DNA of 64,000 bases from Lateolabrax maculatus (GCA_031216445.1 CM062211.1:18701501-18765500); one strand, 5' to 3'; shown: positions 22,567 to 37,740, counted from the stretch's first letter. Program-made: numbers and translations. The notes: generated from the sequence alone by a model not told the origin.

Positions 22567-23798
22567 GTGGCTGAAAAACACACAGGGAGAGACGGAGCTG
22601 CGATTACAGTCTGCAACACAGGACAAATAATCATTAACGTTACACAAATTGTATTCAGGTGGTTAAAACTGTTTTAATTAATTATCGTTCCCTAAATTCT
22701 GCTGCTTCTTCCCAACCGAGCTAATATAGCACGCTACACACACTGATATACAAACTCAAATGACAATATTTCGATTTCGGATTGAAACTAGTTTCTATTA
22801 CTCTGTAGATGTTTACTATTATGTACATAAGTTACATAGTTAAAAAGCGATTGTGGAGTTGGGTTGTCGAGTGGCTTTAAGACGTCTTTGACAGGGTTCA
22901 CATTATAAAACAAACTGAAAACATTAGAAAAGTCTTTTGTTCAGATATTCAAAGTCCTCAGAGGATGAACCCTACTGATTTTGTTCATCTAGCGCCACCA
23001 GAAGGTCTGGTGGTTTTGGTTTATGACCAAAAACCTGCAAAAATGACATTCCCATCAGCCTCAGCTGCATTTTAACATGTTAACCTGATGGGGAACACGG
23101 TAAACATCACACCACCGCTGCTGAGGGTCAAAAACAAACCTTCAGCTGCAACTTTCATCCATCTGTGGTTTTCTTTACAAACAGTTACATCTCTTAAACA
23201 GAATTAATGTTTTCCTGAGTTAAGAGGGGCTGTTGATCTATAACAACATTAATAAGATGTGAGTTGGACGTCTGCGGGGACAGAGATATTAACATAAATC
23301 TGACAGCCTCCCACAGACGTTTCTCACAGCAGACATTTTGCATTTCCAAAGGTGTAAAGTAATATAATAACAGTGATAATGGCTGCTTTCTGTTTAGGTG
23401 AGCCGCTGCACAACACGATGCAACGCAGGCTCGTTAATGTCATTAATTTCACTTCATCCATTCAGGCCTCTGTGTTTCCCTCCGACTGGGAGACGACATC
23501 TTGTTTCAGCTCGTCTGCTGACTCTGACCTGACCACCACCTTCGCCAACGCTAATAATGGCGTCAGGATGTTGCATCACATCCTGTTTTTCACCCAGAGT
23601 ACACGCACACGCACACGCACACACACAAAGTTACAGCAAGTTTAGGGACCACATGAAAATTGTTACAGAGGGAAGGGAGGTGAGAAAGTGGAGAGGGTTG
23701 TTTATTTTTCATTTCGTAACATTTTTATAATAATTTTAATTTGCCAATTTTTCCTTCTTATGTACAATTTGTTCGCTTTTTTTATGTTTGCATATTAA

Positions 23799-24330
23799 AG
23801 GAATAGTTCAATAGCTTTTTCTTTCTTGCAGAGTTCGATGAGAAAATCGATCGAGCCTAGAGACTTGAAGGTTGGTATCGTATGTCTCAAAATGTTTTAA
23901 CGTAGCGAAAAAATCATACATTAGAAGAGAAATTTAAATTATGGCAAAATATTCCAGCCAATCTCAAATGTTACAACATGAAAAAATAAAATATAAGAAT
24001 AAAAACAACCCTCCCCTTTTCTGACCCCACCTCCCTCTCTAATAATTCTCATACAGTCCCTAAACTACAGCAGCTGCTTAGCTTAGCATAAAGGCGGGGG
24101 GACAGGTAGCCTGGTTCTGTTTAGTATTAAAGTTCTGCATAGCAGCACCTCTAAATTACACTAATTAGCTGCATCTGGTTTCTTTAATCCAAACATAAAC
24201 ACATACTGATTGCAGGTTGGTGCATTTTCTAAACGTCTGACAGAGCGACTAGCTGTAGGGCTTCCAGTCTTTATGCAAAACTAATCGCAGCTTCATATTT
24301 ATCGTACAAACAACTAAAGTTTGTCTCATA
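23799..24330. repeat. Diverged copy of a dispersed fish repeat
   Basis: Begins aaaggaatagttcaatagct, passes cagagttcgatgagaaaatc and cttagcttagcataaaggcg. The same 'ttagcttagcataaag' core recurs at 53398. The middle part carries unrelated sequence, so this may be an interrupted copy. Family assignment rests on memory of common percomorph repeats. Confidence 0.55.
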
Positions 24331-24858
24331 TAATTCACGACAAGAGAGCAAATAAGTGTAAATAAATTCAAATTAAATGTCAAACTTTTTGTTCAAGGTT
24401 TAAATAAGAGGATTCAATATTAGAAGAAGTAAAAAATAATAAATTCAGATTCAGCCGACAGTTCTCTTCCTCTCACATTGTTATCTGATATCTTGTTATT
24501 ATAATATAAAGATATCGATGATCGCTGCTTTAACGATGATGGGGGTGCAGAGGTCACATATAAAGTTCAGCCCCTCTTCCCAAGCCAATTAATTTGTGTA
24601 CAGTCCCTTACGACTAACCCTACCGCCACAACCTCTACTGCTGATGTATTTAATTATCATTTGTATTAATCATCCTCGGTGCTAATTAGCACTTGATTAC
24701 CATCCGTGCCAATAAAGCAGAGCGGGATTGAAGTCAAAAACTTAATGGCTGCTTCCATTACAGCCCAACATAAAAGAGAGAGGAGAGAGAGGAGGATGAG
24801 TTGTGAGTTGTCATAGAAACTGGAATAGCAGGGAATCCTGTGCTAACCTCACAGTGTC

Positions 24859-24889
<31 letters not shown>

Positions 24890-27051
24890 TAAAAAAAGCC
24901 CCCTGATCTACATGCTCGCTGTTGCCATGGCAACGCGGTTGAACAATTTTCGCAGTTCCCGTTTTAAAACTACCAACCTACCTGCTGAATCTCCCTCTCT
25001 CTCTCTCTCTGTCTGTCATGTCGACCTCGCTCGGCCTCCTGCTGCTGTTTGTCCGCACTGCACTACTCACTTAAAAGCCACCGTTGGGTATTGATTTCCA
25101 ATATGAGATCGTTATTAATTGATATGGGGAGACGTAAGAATGGGTCGCAGTTTAAGTTCAGACACAGTTTAGACCAGACTGCTGTGTTTTTGTGTGTTCT
25201 GTGTTCTCCAGCTCAGCGCTCAGCTTCAGTCGCCAAACGTTTTAAACTCTCTCGGCTTCGTCTACATGGTGCATATTGAGTCGTGTGATCGATATATATT
25301 AGCACAGATATTATGTATACAAAACTTCATCGTCATCTTTTTCTTAAAAAATACTATTTAGAACATCTCATTGTCCTTAGTTTGTGTACTATAAGAAACA
25401 TATCTATAACCATAAATACAGAGTACAACATTACAACTTTTTACATTATTCCCCCAAAAATACACGTTTTCATCTTAACCATCAATGAGGAAAAAAAGGT
25501 TGAATATCCGTGTTTTCTGTGTTCTTTCAACCAGATTACTTACTAACAGTGTATTCAACCGCCATCACTAACGTTGGCGAATAACCCGAATATATTAAGT
25601 CCGTCTGTGTTCGAACTTTACACATCCATCCAAGAACTACACTTCAAAGGTCTCTAAGAAATTCTGTTAATGGAGAACAAATACAATCCAGTGGATAGAC
25701 GCCTCGATGTTAAGAAGCAGCTTCTCCAAATCCCCTCCTCTCTTCAACTGACAGACCTTCTCAGTCCTCATCTATTCCAGGGAAACCACCGGATCATTTA
25801 TTTAACCACAAAATGTGCTGCAACTGGATATGTAAAATAGATCAGATTTCCCTCCGGGCGAACCCTGTCTCATAAAATGTATGTTCATATACAACCAGTT
25901 TATAAAAGCCAACGTGTTTTGTACAAACACCCAGATTACTGTCAACAGAACAGGGAACGTCTATGTATGAAGCATGGGTGTGTCGAGTTGGATCTGGTAA
26001 CGTTTTATTTTGTCTTATTTACGTCTGTGTAATTGTTTAAATAATTTCCAAGAAGTTTCCTGGAAAGAAATGGAACTAATTGAAGGGAAAACGCAGACAG
26101 TGTTCAATTAATACACTTCAAAGTGATTAATTCTAATTAAATATTAACCGAGAGACGTTTTTAGTCAGGGCAAAGCGGGTCAGCTCAACATGCAGAAATG
26201 TAAGACTTGTCTACAAGTGAGAAGTGGAATCACACTAGATGTTGTTCAAACTCATCAGGTAAATGTTTTTCTTTGCCTCATTTAATTAGCTCCTTTCTTT
26301 TGTTTTTCTCTACTTGCTGGAAATCATTTTGAATGAACCGTGTTGTGTTTAAGTGCTGCATAAGTAAAGCTGAGACCGTTGGGCTATTACAATGGATACA
26401 TGAGAACTTCGGCCAGCTGGTGGCGCTAGAGGGAAAATGAGGAGATCTTCAAAGTCAGTGGCATCATGGATATCTGTCCCAAATGTCTGGAGAATCCATC
26501 TGATACTCCAGTTACTACGCTGCCACTCTAAATCTTGTTTTATAAATGTCTTTCTCTTATATTTCTGACGACGAGCGAACACATGGACAGGATCGTGTTG
26601 CCTTTAAATCTCGCGGTCGACTCTCAAACTTCCGATGTCAGAGGGTCCTTGAAGGCCCCAACTGGGAGAGTTTTCAAACAGCCCCTGTTCACAGCTGCAT
26701 TTATCCAGGATGATCATTTAATTTGGCCATAAAAGTCAATATCCCAAACACATTTTAAGTTGAGTTGATTTTCACAGTGTGCTGAAATGAACTACATCCA
26801 TTGACTGTAATGAAGCAGTGCCGGCAGGACACAGAGGAGCAGCTCGCTGAAATGAATCGTTTCCTTTCATTCACTACAGTAAAAGGCCGGTAATTGCAGC
26901 GATATTTAACGCTAAGATCTCACCCTGTGGAGGAATCCTCGGCACACAGGACGACATGTCAATCTTTGAAATGTTAGAAGACCAGAGGAAAAGAAATTAC
27001 AGACTCATTCATAACGTTTCCCTCACCGCTCACAGCTTTTCAGGGTCAAAG

Positions 27052-27082
27052 CAGGGCATGCTGAGTATCCCAGCATGCCCTG
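27052..27082. repeat. Perfect hairpin, 12-bp arms, 7-nt loop
   Basis: cagggcatgctg (27052-27063) and cagcatgccctg (27071-27082) are exact complements. Confidence 0.85.
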
Positions 27083-30000
27083 GGTGGAGGTCATGGACAG
27101 GTCAGCTACAAACATTCATATTAACTTTGACACGTTAACAGGATGATGTAACGAGGATGTGCTTTTAAATGTTTAATCCGTCTTCTGCTGTATTTCGTTC
27201 ATAGTGTTGAGTGTATTTCTGTTCAATCTGTTAGATAATCGATTCTCTGGTAAATCCACAATATGTAAAAACAAAAATTATATTATAGTAAAATAGACGT
27301 CACAAGATTAGGTTAAGGAAAGAAGACAAAATATAGATTTACCTCTCATTATAACCCAATACATTTAATCAGCAGCACAAACTACATCCTCCAAAATGAT
27401 CAAACAGTTGAATAAACACGTCTCTAAAACAGCTTCAACAAAGCCTGAACATTATCACCTTCAGAAGGGAGGATTTATTTCAGGACTGCAGTACTTTGAG
27501 CTAATGAGCTTTCTAATGTATAACGTGTGATTCAAATAAATGTCTTATAGTATTATATTTAGTTTAAATATGTTGGGGTATCCTCGTGGTTATCATGAGC
27601 TGCAACGTCGTCTTCACTTAATTTCTCGTAATTCCTCTACTGCTCAACAGCCTCTAATAAAGGCATGAAACTGTGTTCTGACCCTGCACGTAAAACACTG
27701 TTTTTATCCGTTCTTTGGTTTTGTTCATGTTCTGTAACAGGAACAAAAGCTTTGAGCTGAAAACACGTTGCTTAATCATTACAGTTCACTAGATTTGTTT
27801 TGACAGATTCTAACAGCAAACACTGAGCCCAAACAACAGATTAGCAGGTTATGTAATGTTACTACAGAATATTGTATCTCCGCTTATTGGCGCTCATCTG
27901 GAGCCTGTGCAAATGTCCAAGTGACTCGTTTCTGTCCACTTCCTCCCTCTGCAATCAATTCTGAGTTGTTGGGTTTAGTTTTTCAGCCTTCAATTGTTTC
28001 TCTCCACTTCAGAAAACACTTCAGATCCACCAATGAGAGGCTCTGAATCGCTTTCCTGCCATTTAAAACTCAACAAAACCTTTCCTGCACTGAGGAGGAT
28101 GATGGCTGGCTGGACTTCTGGGAACACTAAACTCCACAGGTCAACATCCTGACAGAAACTTATAACTGACTAACGATAATGTCCCCCCGAAACCTCCCTC
28201 GTAATCGGTTTAACAAGCCAACAGACACAGCAACACTGACTAGGCACTTTCGAATAACCCTCGAGCTGTTGAGTTTTATCCTTCTTGTGTGGGTTCATTT
28301 TAATCACCTGTTCTGAGGCTTTGAACTGAAAAACTCTTATTTGTTGTAACAAAGGAAGCCACAGAAAAATGGAAGAAACTTCAAATCGCTTTCCAATTTT
28401 AGAGCTTTTCATGCATCAGTGAATAGAAGTTAATTAAATGAGAGCTTTTCATTGTTGTTTGACGGATTAACCTTCAAAATGGAGGTAAAGACAAAAGCCG
28501 AACCAACTCTCTGACAGCTGTTCAAATATAAATCTGTGACACACACTGTTGTGAAAGAGCTCGATTACACAGGAGTTTCTCAGTGATAACTCCCATCATT
28601 TACAGTTGTCTATAGAGCAAAAACTAACGGCTTCAGTCTGGAGAAATAACCTCTCTGCTGCAGCTTGTTGAGCCCAGCAGACACTGTGTGGTTTTATTAA
28701 TAGAATATGTCGCGTAAACTCACACTACACGTTTCAATCAACCTTCCTGGGTGGCCAAAACATCCGACTTCTACGCACACGGTGTTTGGTGAGATCGACG
28801 AGTCACGATGTGGTCCTCGCACCGAGCGTAAACACAACGCCCGATCAGTTTTGACCATGAATGTTTTCAATACAGTTTAGTTAAACAAGACTGCTGTATC
28901 CCTTAAGAAGATTGACAATTCTGTCCAAAAAAGCAAGAAGAGAAAATAAAGAACGGCTGCGGCCAAAACGACACTATGAGCGCCGTGAGAGTGAACCAAA
29001 GCAGTGAAGTTGCACCCGGACAGCTAAACAATGAGGTGAAATGTGCTATGAAGCATCGTAAAGCCGAGGGGAGTTTCACAGGGATTTCGAGGGATTTCCA
29101 TAATAACATTAAAAAAAGCTAACTGCAGTTCAGAACTGATCTTTTGACACCAGCAATGTGGGCAATCCGACCACTGAACCATACAACAGCCAAATCTTTA
29201 ATCAGGCGTCACAATTCACCTAAAACTGAACAAGCAACACCCGAAGAAATTTGTCCCAATGCAAAAATTATTCGAAGGTAACCAACTTGAGCCTTACAAG
29301 GATCACCACAGACTGATTCAGAAATCAGAGACACACCTGTTTCCTCTCTCTTCTATACTTTTTAAAAATCATTTTGGGTATTTTTATATCTTTATTTACT
29401 TAGTTGATAGTAGAAAGACGACAGGAAACCAGGAGAAAGAGATGGGGAATGACGTCAACCAAGGTCCTCAGCAGGAGACGAACCGGAGACGTTCGTGTTC
29501 AGCCACCTGAAGCTTTTGCCCACCAGGACACCCTAATCACATCCATTTTTATGCCCATATTGGTCTTTCTTCTTCCTTTTTTTTGTTGCCTTCTTCCTCT
29601 CATTCTCCCCTTCTCTTTCTCACTTCCTTTCTTTCAATCCAGTCACTACACTCCTACTGTTCCTACAGTTCAGACTCTTTCTGATAATCATACTTTCACA
29701 CCTCAGTTGGCAGAACATTTCTGCTATTAGCAATCATACCATATTTTTCCTGGAAAATGCTCCTTCTCCAGCTATCTTTCTGCTTGCTGTCGTAAATGTG
29801 AATGGGTCCTTCAGGTAATTCTCAGTGGGAGAAGGAGCAGCTTTTGTGTTGCTCACAGCAGTTGTTTTCCTCCATTGTTCTCTGCAGAGAGCTCTGTTAT
29901 ATAACGTCTCCTCGTGTCCATCCTCAGGTTTCCGTCAGGACTGATCTGGTCCAGGATGTTCAGCGCTGGTCTGACTTTGGCTCCAGATCATTGTGTTGTG

Positions 30001-30984
30001 GAAAGGTGAAATTCTTGTTCGACTCTGGCAGCGGGAGGCTTCATCCTGAAATAACTCGGGGTCACCATTTTGATCATTTCCCGTTTTTGTCCTGAGCAGA
30101 GCCGCTGTCCTCCCACACAGCCTGTACAACACAGCAGCTACGTTCTTAATCTGGAAATAACACTCAAGTTCAAAACGCTTTGGTTTCACCCAACCAGAAG
30201 ATGTTTGCCCACACGGCTCCGAGAGACCGACGGTGTCTCCTAATGGAAAGTTGTTTTAGCTTTAAATCATTTTTTTCTTCATGTCAGTGATTCTGTTTTA
30301 AATTCAAATATCTAATGCCAGAAAAATCATTTGATATCAAGAATTCACTCACCAAAAATATTATATTCCGAACAACGGAGCTGCTTGATATCATGAAGTG
30401 CAGTTTAAATGTTGATATAGCGATCAAACAGCGATTGTCCAACTACAGCTTGGCAACCGTAATTAGCCATGGCAGGTGTGTCAAGCTGTGGATTTCTCCA
30501 TACGTGGTGTACATGGAGCTGTATCCAAACATTGTGACCTTGTTTATGTTTACAAGTCTCTGTGCTCCTATTGGTCAACGTCACCGACACGTCGTGGAAT
30601 TTGTCGTACTCGGTAAGCGGAGGCAAAAAATTTTTAACTAAAGTCTAACTATAATTTTTCTTGACGGCAAGAAAAATGATGGAAAGCTAAGGTGTCGTGC
30701 CACAGTCCTCTTGCATAATTCAGAAAGACTGAATGTTCCTTTGTAGTGAGAAGAGCGTCTGTGTTACCAGCTGATAATGATCACAGTCTGGCTGTTGTAC
30801 ACACGAGGTGATCAGAAGGAAAAATCTGATTCACGCCCTGAAATGCAAATTCTGTTTCACAGACACAAAAAGTGAGAGAAATGTCCAGGAGGAAGACAGA
30901 AGCTGAATGGTGAGAAACATGAAGGAGTTTGATGGTGGAAAGTAAGTGTTCGGAGTTTTTCATTTTGGGGGATTTTGACAACAA

Positions 30985-31210
30985 GACTGGTAAGTATTCA
31001 GATCCTTTACTTCAGTCAAAGTACTAAAACCTCACTGTGAGGGTAAAAAAAGTGCTCATCTTGCTGTAAAGTCACCTGTCAGTGTTTTATTATATCAGAT
31101 GTTCCTGGATTAATATTCCTGCTGCATTCATGTGTCTGTTGCATTTTACTGCTGTAGATGTTTGAGGTTGAGCTCATTTTCACTCCTTTATATCCTGTTG
31201 GGTAGTTTAA
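30985..31210. repeat. Dispersed hAT-like repeat fragment
   Basis: taagtattcagatcctttac followed by tgtcagtgttttattatatc and gttcctggattaatattcct; the latter half matches text at 15390-15440 in a shank3 intron. Confidence 0.65.
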
Positions 31211-31264
31211 CCTGCAGCAATGCATCATGGTCCATTACGTTTGTAGCGTCGCTGTCAAGCAGAA

Positions 31265-31620
31265 ACCCCCGGGTCTGAAAAGTGAAGCCGATGCTGAGGT
31301 GCCTTAAACCTGCATTCTCTCTAACAGCCAGCAGGGGGCGACTCCACTGGCTGCTAACAGAAGTCAGATTGTATAGAAGTCAATGAGAAAACGAGCCGAC
31401 TTCTCACCTGATTTATTACCTCAGGAAACATTTTCCTAATGAGTTTATGGTTTATGACTTGTTTCAAGTCTTCTTCAGTACAGCAGATGTTCGTTTAGTA
31501 AATTATGGTCACATTTAGAGGAAAATAGACAATAAAGCAGTGCAAGGCCTGAGGGCGGGGCTACCGCGTGATTGACAAGTCATTACCACAGCGACCGCAA
31601 ATCAGGATAGAGGCAGCGCT
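31265..31620. repeat. Dispersed repeat with conserved 'AGCAGGGGGCGACTCCACTG' core
   Basis: Contains aacagccagcagggggcgac, atagaagtcaatgagaaaac, tgatttattacctcaggaaa, agtaaattatggtcacattt and gggcggggctaccgcgtgat. I recognise this as a high-copy percomorph-type repeat. No other copy is seen in this window. Confidence 0.55.
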
Positions 31621-34264
31621 ACCCTCTTGTCAGATTTAACAGATTAGAACCGTTAAAAACAGAGAATAAATAAGTTTAACGTTAAAAATCCGTGTTTCTC
31701 CGACGTTTTTTGGGGGGAGCTCCGGGCCGAGCTGCCACAAACGTTTTCTCAGCTTGTTTCTCTGATAAGTTGAGATCCAGACTCCCGATGACTAAAATTC
31801 CTCATCTAGTTAAAATATATAGTCAAAAAAAACCCAATATCTAAAAAAATGTAGCTTTAAACTGTTTAAAAAGTCAGTTTATGAGAGCTTCTAGAAGACA
31901 ACCACAACACTGAGGCAAGCCCAAAGGGGAAATGATGCCAATGACAGGCGACCAAACAAAATGCACCGTTACCCTTATTAAAATCGCGGATTTCTTAAGG
32001 TTTGAAATTGTTAGAAACATTTGTACTAATGTAAGTACACAACTCAACAAAATATGTAACAGGTCTAGTCATTTTTAGACATTTTAATGTGGCAAAGTTA
32101 CCTATTACTCCTTTAAATAAATATAAACATTTAGCATTTTAGACATTTGAACAAAGATTAATGATGTTGTTTTCTGAGAACAGACCGGAAGTATTCAACA
32201 AGTCTTGTGCTGCTGATGTGCTGCTTTCACTAAGATTTCACCTAATCACGTTCCAATGGAATCTAATTCACTTCTTCAAACCAAATAAATTGATTCAAGG
32301 TTTCTGTGTTGTGGCGTAAATGTCAGCCAGCGAGGAGCTATTTTCCCTCTTTAAAGGCTGAGATATAAAAGCACTTCATAGACCTTAAATATCTCTGGAA
32401 CACAGTGGAGGCCTCAGGGAAGAGGTGGAGGAACCTTGTCTTAAATTAGGCTGTAAATGTAAACATGGATGAGCTCACTGTAGAATTGTCTTAAAGGACC
32501 CGATGCTGTTTTTACAGTTTTAGCCCTTTAACAAAACCAATTTATTTTGAGTAAATGAACTGTCTCTAAATAAACTGCTTATAATAAATAGTAGTGATTA
32601 TAAACTAACCAGGTCTAAATTGGAGTAGTTTTACTCTAACAAACTAAACTAGCTATTTATAAACAAACTGCACTGTCTGAAGTCACTATTTACTTTATAG
32701 TGCACTACATTTACTGTCCTCCATTTTATGAGTGTGTGAAATTTATGCTTTATATAGTGCCCTCAAAAAATAAAAGTATTCCTGCCAACAATCCCACAGT
32801 GCAATGCACTGCATTTTCTAAGGTAAAAAATTACAGATGTTCTCTACACCGTCAGTGCAGCTTGCTGTAAAATAGTTAACGTCGTAGGTAACTTTGCTCC
32901 ACAGATGATCTTTTTAATCTGATATCTGTGATGGAGGTCAGGCCTTGTGACCGACGTTCATAATGTGGAGCAGACTGTGTGAACCAATCAGGGCCGAGAC
33001 TTTTGACTTGACCAAACTGGAAATGGAATAGACAAAGAAATGGGCTGGCAGCATGAGGTCAGAGAAGGAGTGAGCGAGTGATTTCGGACATGAGTTATAA
33101 CTTGTCTGGATCTGACCCAGTTAGTTCCGGGATGGGAAACCCCAAGACTTTCAGTAGTGAAGATAAACAGCACCACTTACCTATCGTCAGCAGTCCCATC
33201 AAACTTTTCCAATGGCCTTTACTGATTTCTACTGGTCTCTTCTGGTCTGTCCTGGCCTGGTCTGATCCGCTCTACAGAGTCTGACTGGCTTACTGGTCCG
33301 GTACTGGTTTGGCCTGGTTCTGGCTTCTGGTTCCGATCCAGCCTGAGGTTCTTGTGTCTCCGAGTTGGGTTTTGATTGGTTGGATCTCAGCAGAATGAGG
33401 GGCTTCTGTTGGATTGTTGTAATCCTGTGAGTAGTTATATTAGTAGCAGAATGAGTACTTTCCGTAGATGTTGTAGTTCCTCTTGTGGGATGAGCAGAAT
33501 CCGCAGTAGATGAAGTCGTTTTACAGTAAACGGTGAAGTAGTTTCTGCAGTATAACTGTAGTTATTGTGTAGTAATCCTGCAGTCGAGTGAGAGGTCTCA
33601 GAGTTTCAGATTGTATTCTGGGAGCTGCCCTGCCCATCCTGTAGAAAGGGAGGAAGAGAGGGAGGAAGAGCGAGAGGAAGATAGGGAGGAGGTGGGTGGG
33701 AGGTAAAGGAGAAGGGGAAGCCAGGATATGAAGGAGGGGAGTGCAGGAGGGGGAGAATAAGAAAAAAAAAACATGTCAGAAGAGGAGTGGAGGGTGTGCA
33801 GAGACGACGGAGCGTGCTGTCTTGCAGTTTAAATCAGAATTGGGTCAGACAGTTGCATTTTGTGGAGGCCATTTCAGGTTCAGTCAGTTACACAATATGA
33901 AGCTGTTGTATCAGTTTTCATGGCAACGAGGCCAACCGAAAGAGCTGAAACCTTGTTTCTAACTGCTGCTATGCTGGTAGTATTATGTAAAGTACTAAAT
34001 ATTAATCTGTGTTTCTGTTTCTATTATCAGATGAGAAGAAAATATAGAAAATAGATGGTGGGAGCAAACTAGGAATTACTTTTGGCCTTGGTTAGCAGTT
34101 AGCACAGATGAATCTCTCATGTCTGAGAGAAACACAACGATCACATTAACTCGATAAACTCGAGATCACAGAGGGAGTCCCATCACACGGTGGCAACTTC
34201 ATGTTTTTCTGTTGTTTTGGAGTTTAAATATAACGGATGAGCTTTTAGAGAACGAACGGAAGAA

Positions 34265-35022
34265 ACTACAGCTGCAGCGTTTAGTCCATCGACAGAAAAT
34301 GAATCAGTAACTATTTTAATAATCGATTCTTAAGCAAAAATGCCAAAAATTCTCTGATTCTCTGCTAATTTTTCCGATGATTTTCTCTGTTTTATATCTT
34401 TGTAAACTGAATATCCTTCAGTTTTGGACCGTTGGTCGGACAAGCCAGACATTTAAAGACGTCAACAGGGACTTTAGAATTATATTACTGTTTTCTGACA
34501 TTTGTTTGCCTGGCATCACCAGAATAATTCGCAAATGCTTATTAGTCTGGAACCTCTCAGTTCATTTTCGATTTCCAAGGGGCGTTATGGACAGGCAGAG
34601 ACAACCAATCACAGCACCAAAGCAAAACGTCCTGTCTGACGTTTGGCAAACACATATTTCTTATCAACATAAAGTTAAAGTGCAGTTGTTTGTTCTTCTT
34701 TTAGAGAATATTTTCCATCCAGTTCGTTTAATGCTGCCGCTGTAGCCGGCCAGGCAGCAGCCATCTTTGTTATTTAGGAAGATGCCTCAATGGCATTCCT
34801 CTCTGTCAGTCATATATATATAAACCCGCCTGATATTAGATAAATGGTTGTGATTGGCTCCTTCCAGCTCTGGTGGAAATATGTCTGAACAGAAGAGGAA
34901 CCAGACGTATCTGCCAGAGCAACTACAACATGAGCTCACAGACATTTTGTAGATTGAGTGATTAATCAAAAAAAATACTTAGCAGATTAATCCATAATGA
35001 AAACAATTGTAAATTGCAGCCC
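34265..35022. repeat. Dispersed repeat interrupted by a second element
   Basis: Left part 34265-34502 (tagtccatcgacagaaaatg ... ggaccgttggtcggacaagc) and right part about 34940-35022 (agattaatccataatgaaaa ... aattgcagccc) are the two ends of one repeat type that is continuous elsewhere (compare 43803-44000). Between them lies a different element with about 34555-34715 shared with 41385-41510. Confidence 0.6.
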
Positions 35023-37128
35023 TTGAAGAAACTATTAAAATTGGCGCTGCGAAGTCCTCACTTAAATAGGTGATGTTGGAGGTTTGGTGATGTAGCGATT
35101 TTTATTCAATAGACACGATCGTAACATTGACTTCTGTGACATGAACCATCTCTTCGGTAGCAAAGGATCAGACGGATCACTTCACTGTAGTTAGTTGTTT
35201 TTGTTGACTTGCTGTCGTGTTCGAGCTGTTAGCTGTTAGCTTAGCATCATGAGGTTGGCAGTCTGATAGGAACCAGCTGTTGACCTCTGGTAGCCGATCA
35301 TCAGAGAGCTGTTCAGCGACTGTTTAGTCAACCAGTAGCATACTGGTAGCCAGCTGGTAGCCTGCTAATAGCTACCAACATGCTAACCAGCTGGTGTGTG
35401 TGGGACCAGGATGTTTCCACGGCAACGCAGACAGCAGGACGACATGCTGGAAACAAGAAACAAACAAAAAGACTTGACAAAGATTAGGAGTACTTCCTGT
35501 GATTCAGACTTCCTGTTTCCTGCCTGGGTTGCCAAGGAAACGGATGTTTGGCAGGAAAAAGCTGAGAAGCTGGACGGCACAGATAACACACACACACACA
35601 CACTGTGTGTCTTCGTGTGTGTGTTTGATACTGCTGAGTCGTAGCATCTTGAACTAGACCTGTCCAAATTGTCTCTTGATCCAGTTTAGTGATGCGTCGT
35701 TCGCAAACATTTCGTTCTAAAACTGAATCCCTTCTCAGTCAGTTACGAGCGAATATGCAGGAGCGACTGATTCGAGTCATTGATTCGCTCCCAGAGATAC
35801 ACTCAGGGAGCTGCAGGGAGTCCGACAGGGAAAATGTACATTACAAATATTGCACCAGATATTTCCTTGGCAGGAGTCGTCGGTGACAGGCAAGTCAGAG
35901 CAGTATGAGATACAGGCAGTGAAATTACATTACAAGGCAATACATGATCTAAATCATGCAATATGAAAAAACAGGTGGCTGAAGTCTCGAGATAACGGTG
36001 CATATTCAGTGATTTGTTCACTGAACATACGACACAGTAAACATGAGCACTGAGTAATAATCAGGGGCTCAACCTGCCAGAATCAGGCCCAGCAACTCCA
36101 AGAGTAATACCAAACTGTAGATCAATAGTTAAAAATACTAAAAAAGTCATCAAGAACCAGCGTTCATCTGCAATATTCAACGAGGAAACTTAATATCAAG
36201 AATCATAAACAGAGTTTGACGTGCTTGACACTGAAAAGAACTGCTCTGCTGTTCACGAATCCAGATTGAACTGGATTTTACTTTTCTCCGATCATCTGTG
36301 ATCAGAGGTGGAAAATAACCACATACGATTATTAATAAGTAAATTGTTAAAGCAAAAATGCCAAAAATATCTAGTTCCAGGTTTTAAAGTGCAATAATTT
36401 GCTCTGTTTAATGTTGCTGTAAATTCTGTAGATTTTGCACTATTGATCAGACAAAACAAATCATCTGAAGACACTGGGTTGTGGGAAATTGTAAAAAAAA
36501 AATTCAGCTGCACTGAAGTATTCCAGATGATGTGGCACAAAGTTTAACTTGTGTTCATCCCAATAAGTCAGAATTTTAGAAATAAGGCAGGGTAGAAATT
36601 TAAGTTTCCAAATTATTGTGTTTTTCAGTTGAATAATCCAATATTGATCGTCTTTCTCAGTGAATGTCTGGTATTATTATTTGTTGGCTGTAGCAACATA
36701 TAGTTTTATTTCTCCGTTGCCTAATAATTTCAGTGAAGAACGCTTACACCACACTAATATTAACACTGCACTTCCATCCAGAGTTTAAACTTTGACTTTT
36801 AACTGCATGTATAAACATCTAAAGCTGAGACCTCATCTCTGCATGGCGTTGACACGTGATTGGTTATCTGCTGTCAGGATAACCACATCTGATCACAGGC
36901 TTTTTGCATTCACACCTGGTGTTACATCAGTTCTGCCTGCCATTCATTTGCCTCCATCATGTACTTGAGTGTGTGTTCACGCTCGCACTTCTTCTCACTC
37001 TGAATCTAATCGACCTGATCCCTGATCCTGATTCTGATGCCACCTTAATACGAGCTGGAACTGGATTTTGAAGCGATCCAGTTGTGGTCAGATCACCAAG
37101 ATGCTTTCCACTGTTACGTGTGAACAGG

Positions 37129-37129
<1 letters not shown>

Positions 37130-37172
<43 letters not shown>
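37130..37172. repeat. (GT)n microsatellite
   Basis: About 21 uninterrupted GT units. Confidence 0.95.
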
Positions 37173-37174
<2 letters not shown>

Positions 37175-37740
37175 TGAAAATGTAGCTCCCTCGGCCATTA
37201 CCATGGTAACCAATGGCAGGAGCTGATAATACACACTGTATTATCATCCCTCTCTCCCCGACACACACACACTTTATCTTGTCAAGTTTCTCACATCACT
37301 GGGAACCTAAAAACTGAGGCAGATCTGTTTGTTCTCTTCGTATCAGAACAAGAACAAAAGTCCTAAAGGTCCTGTAAGCGCCCCCTAGAGGCTAAAGTGT
37401 TAATTACAGCCGACAACATTTAAGAGTTGTTTCCACATCCATTACGGAGCAACATGATCCTTCATGTGGAGTCGTGTTTGTGTCATCTGATGAATGTAAA
37501 ACCACTATTCTCTCTCTTTTAGCTCTGTTTTTGGTCTCCACCTCCTCCTGAGGGAAATATCTGGCTCTTTACCTTCTAAATGCTGCACTATATTCACCAG
37601 TCTCTAACTGCTCTGTATCTCTGCACTATAAAGCTTCGTAAAGCCGAGGGGAGCTGCAGATTCGGCTGATAATTCTCTGTAGGTTCATCACTGCAAGCGA
37701 TGCCTCTCACAATGTTCCACATTATCTTTTTATAAGAGCT

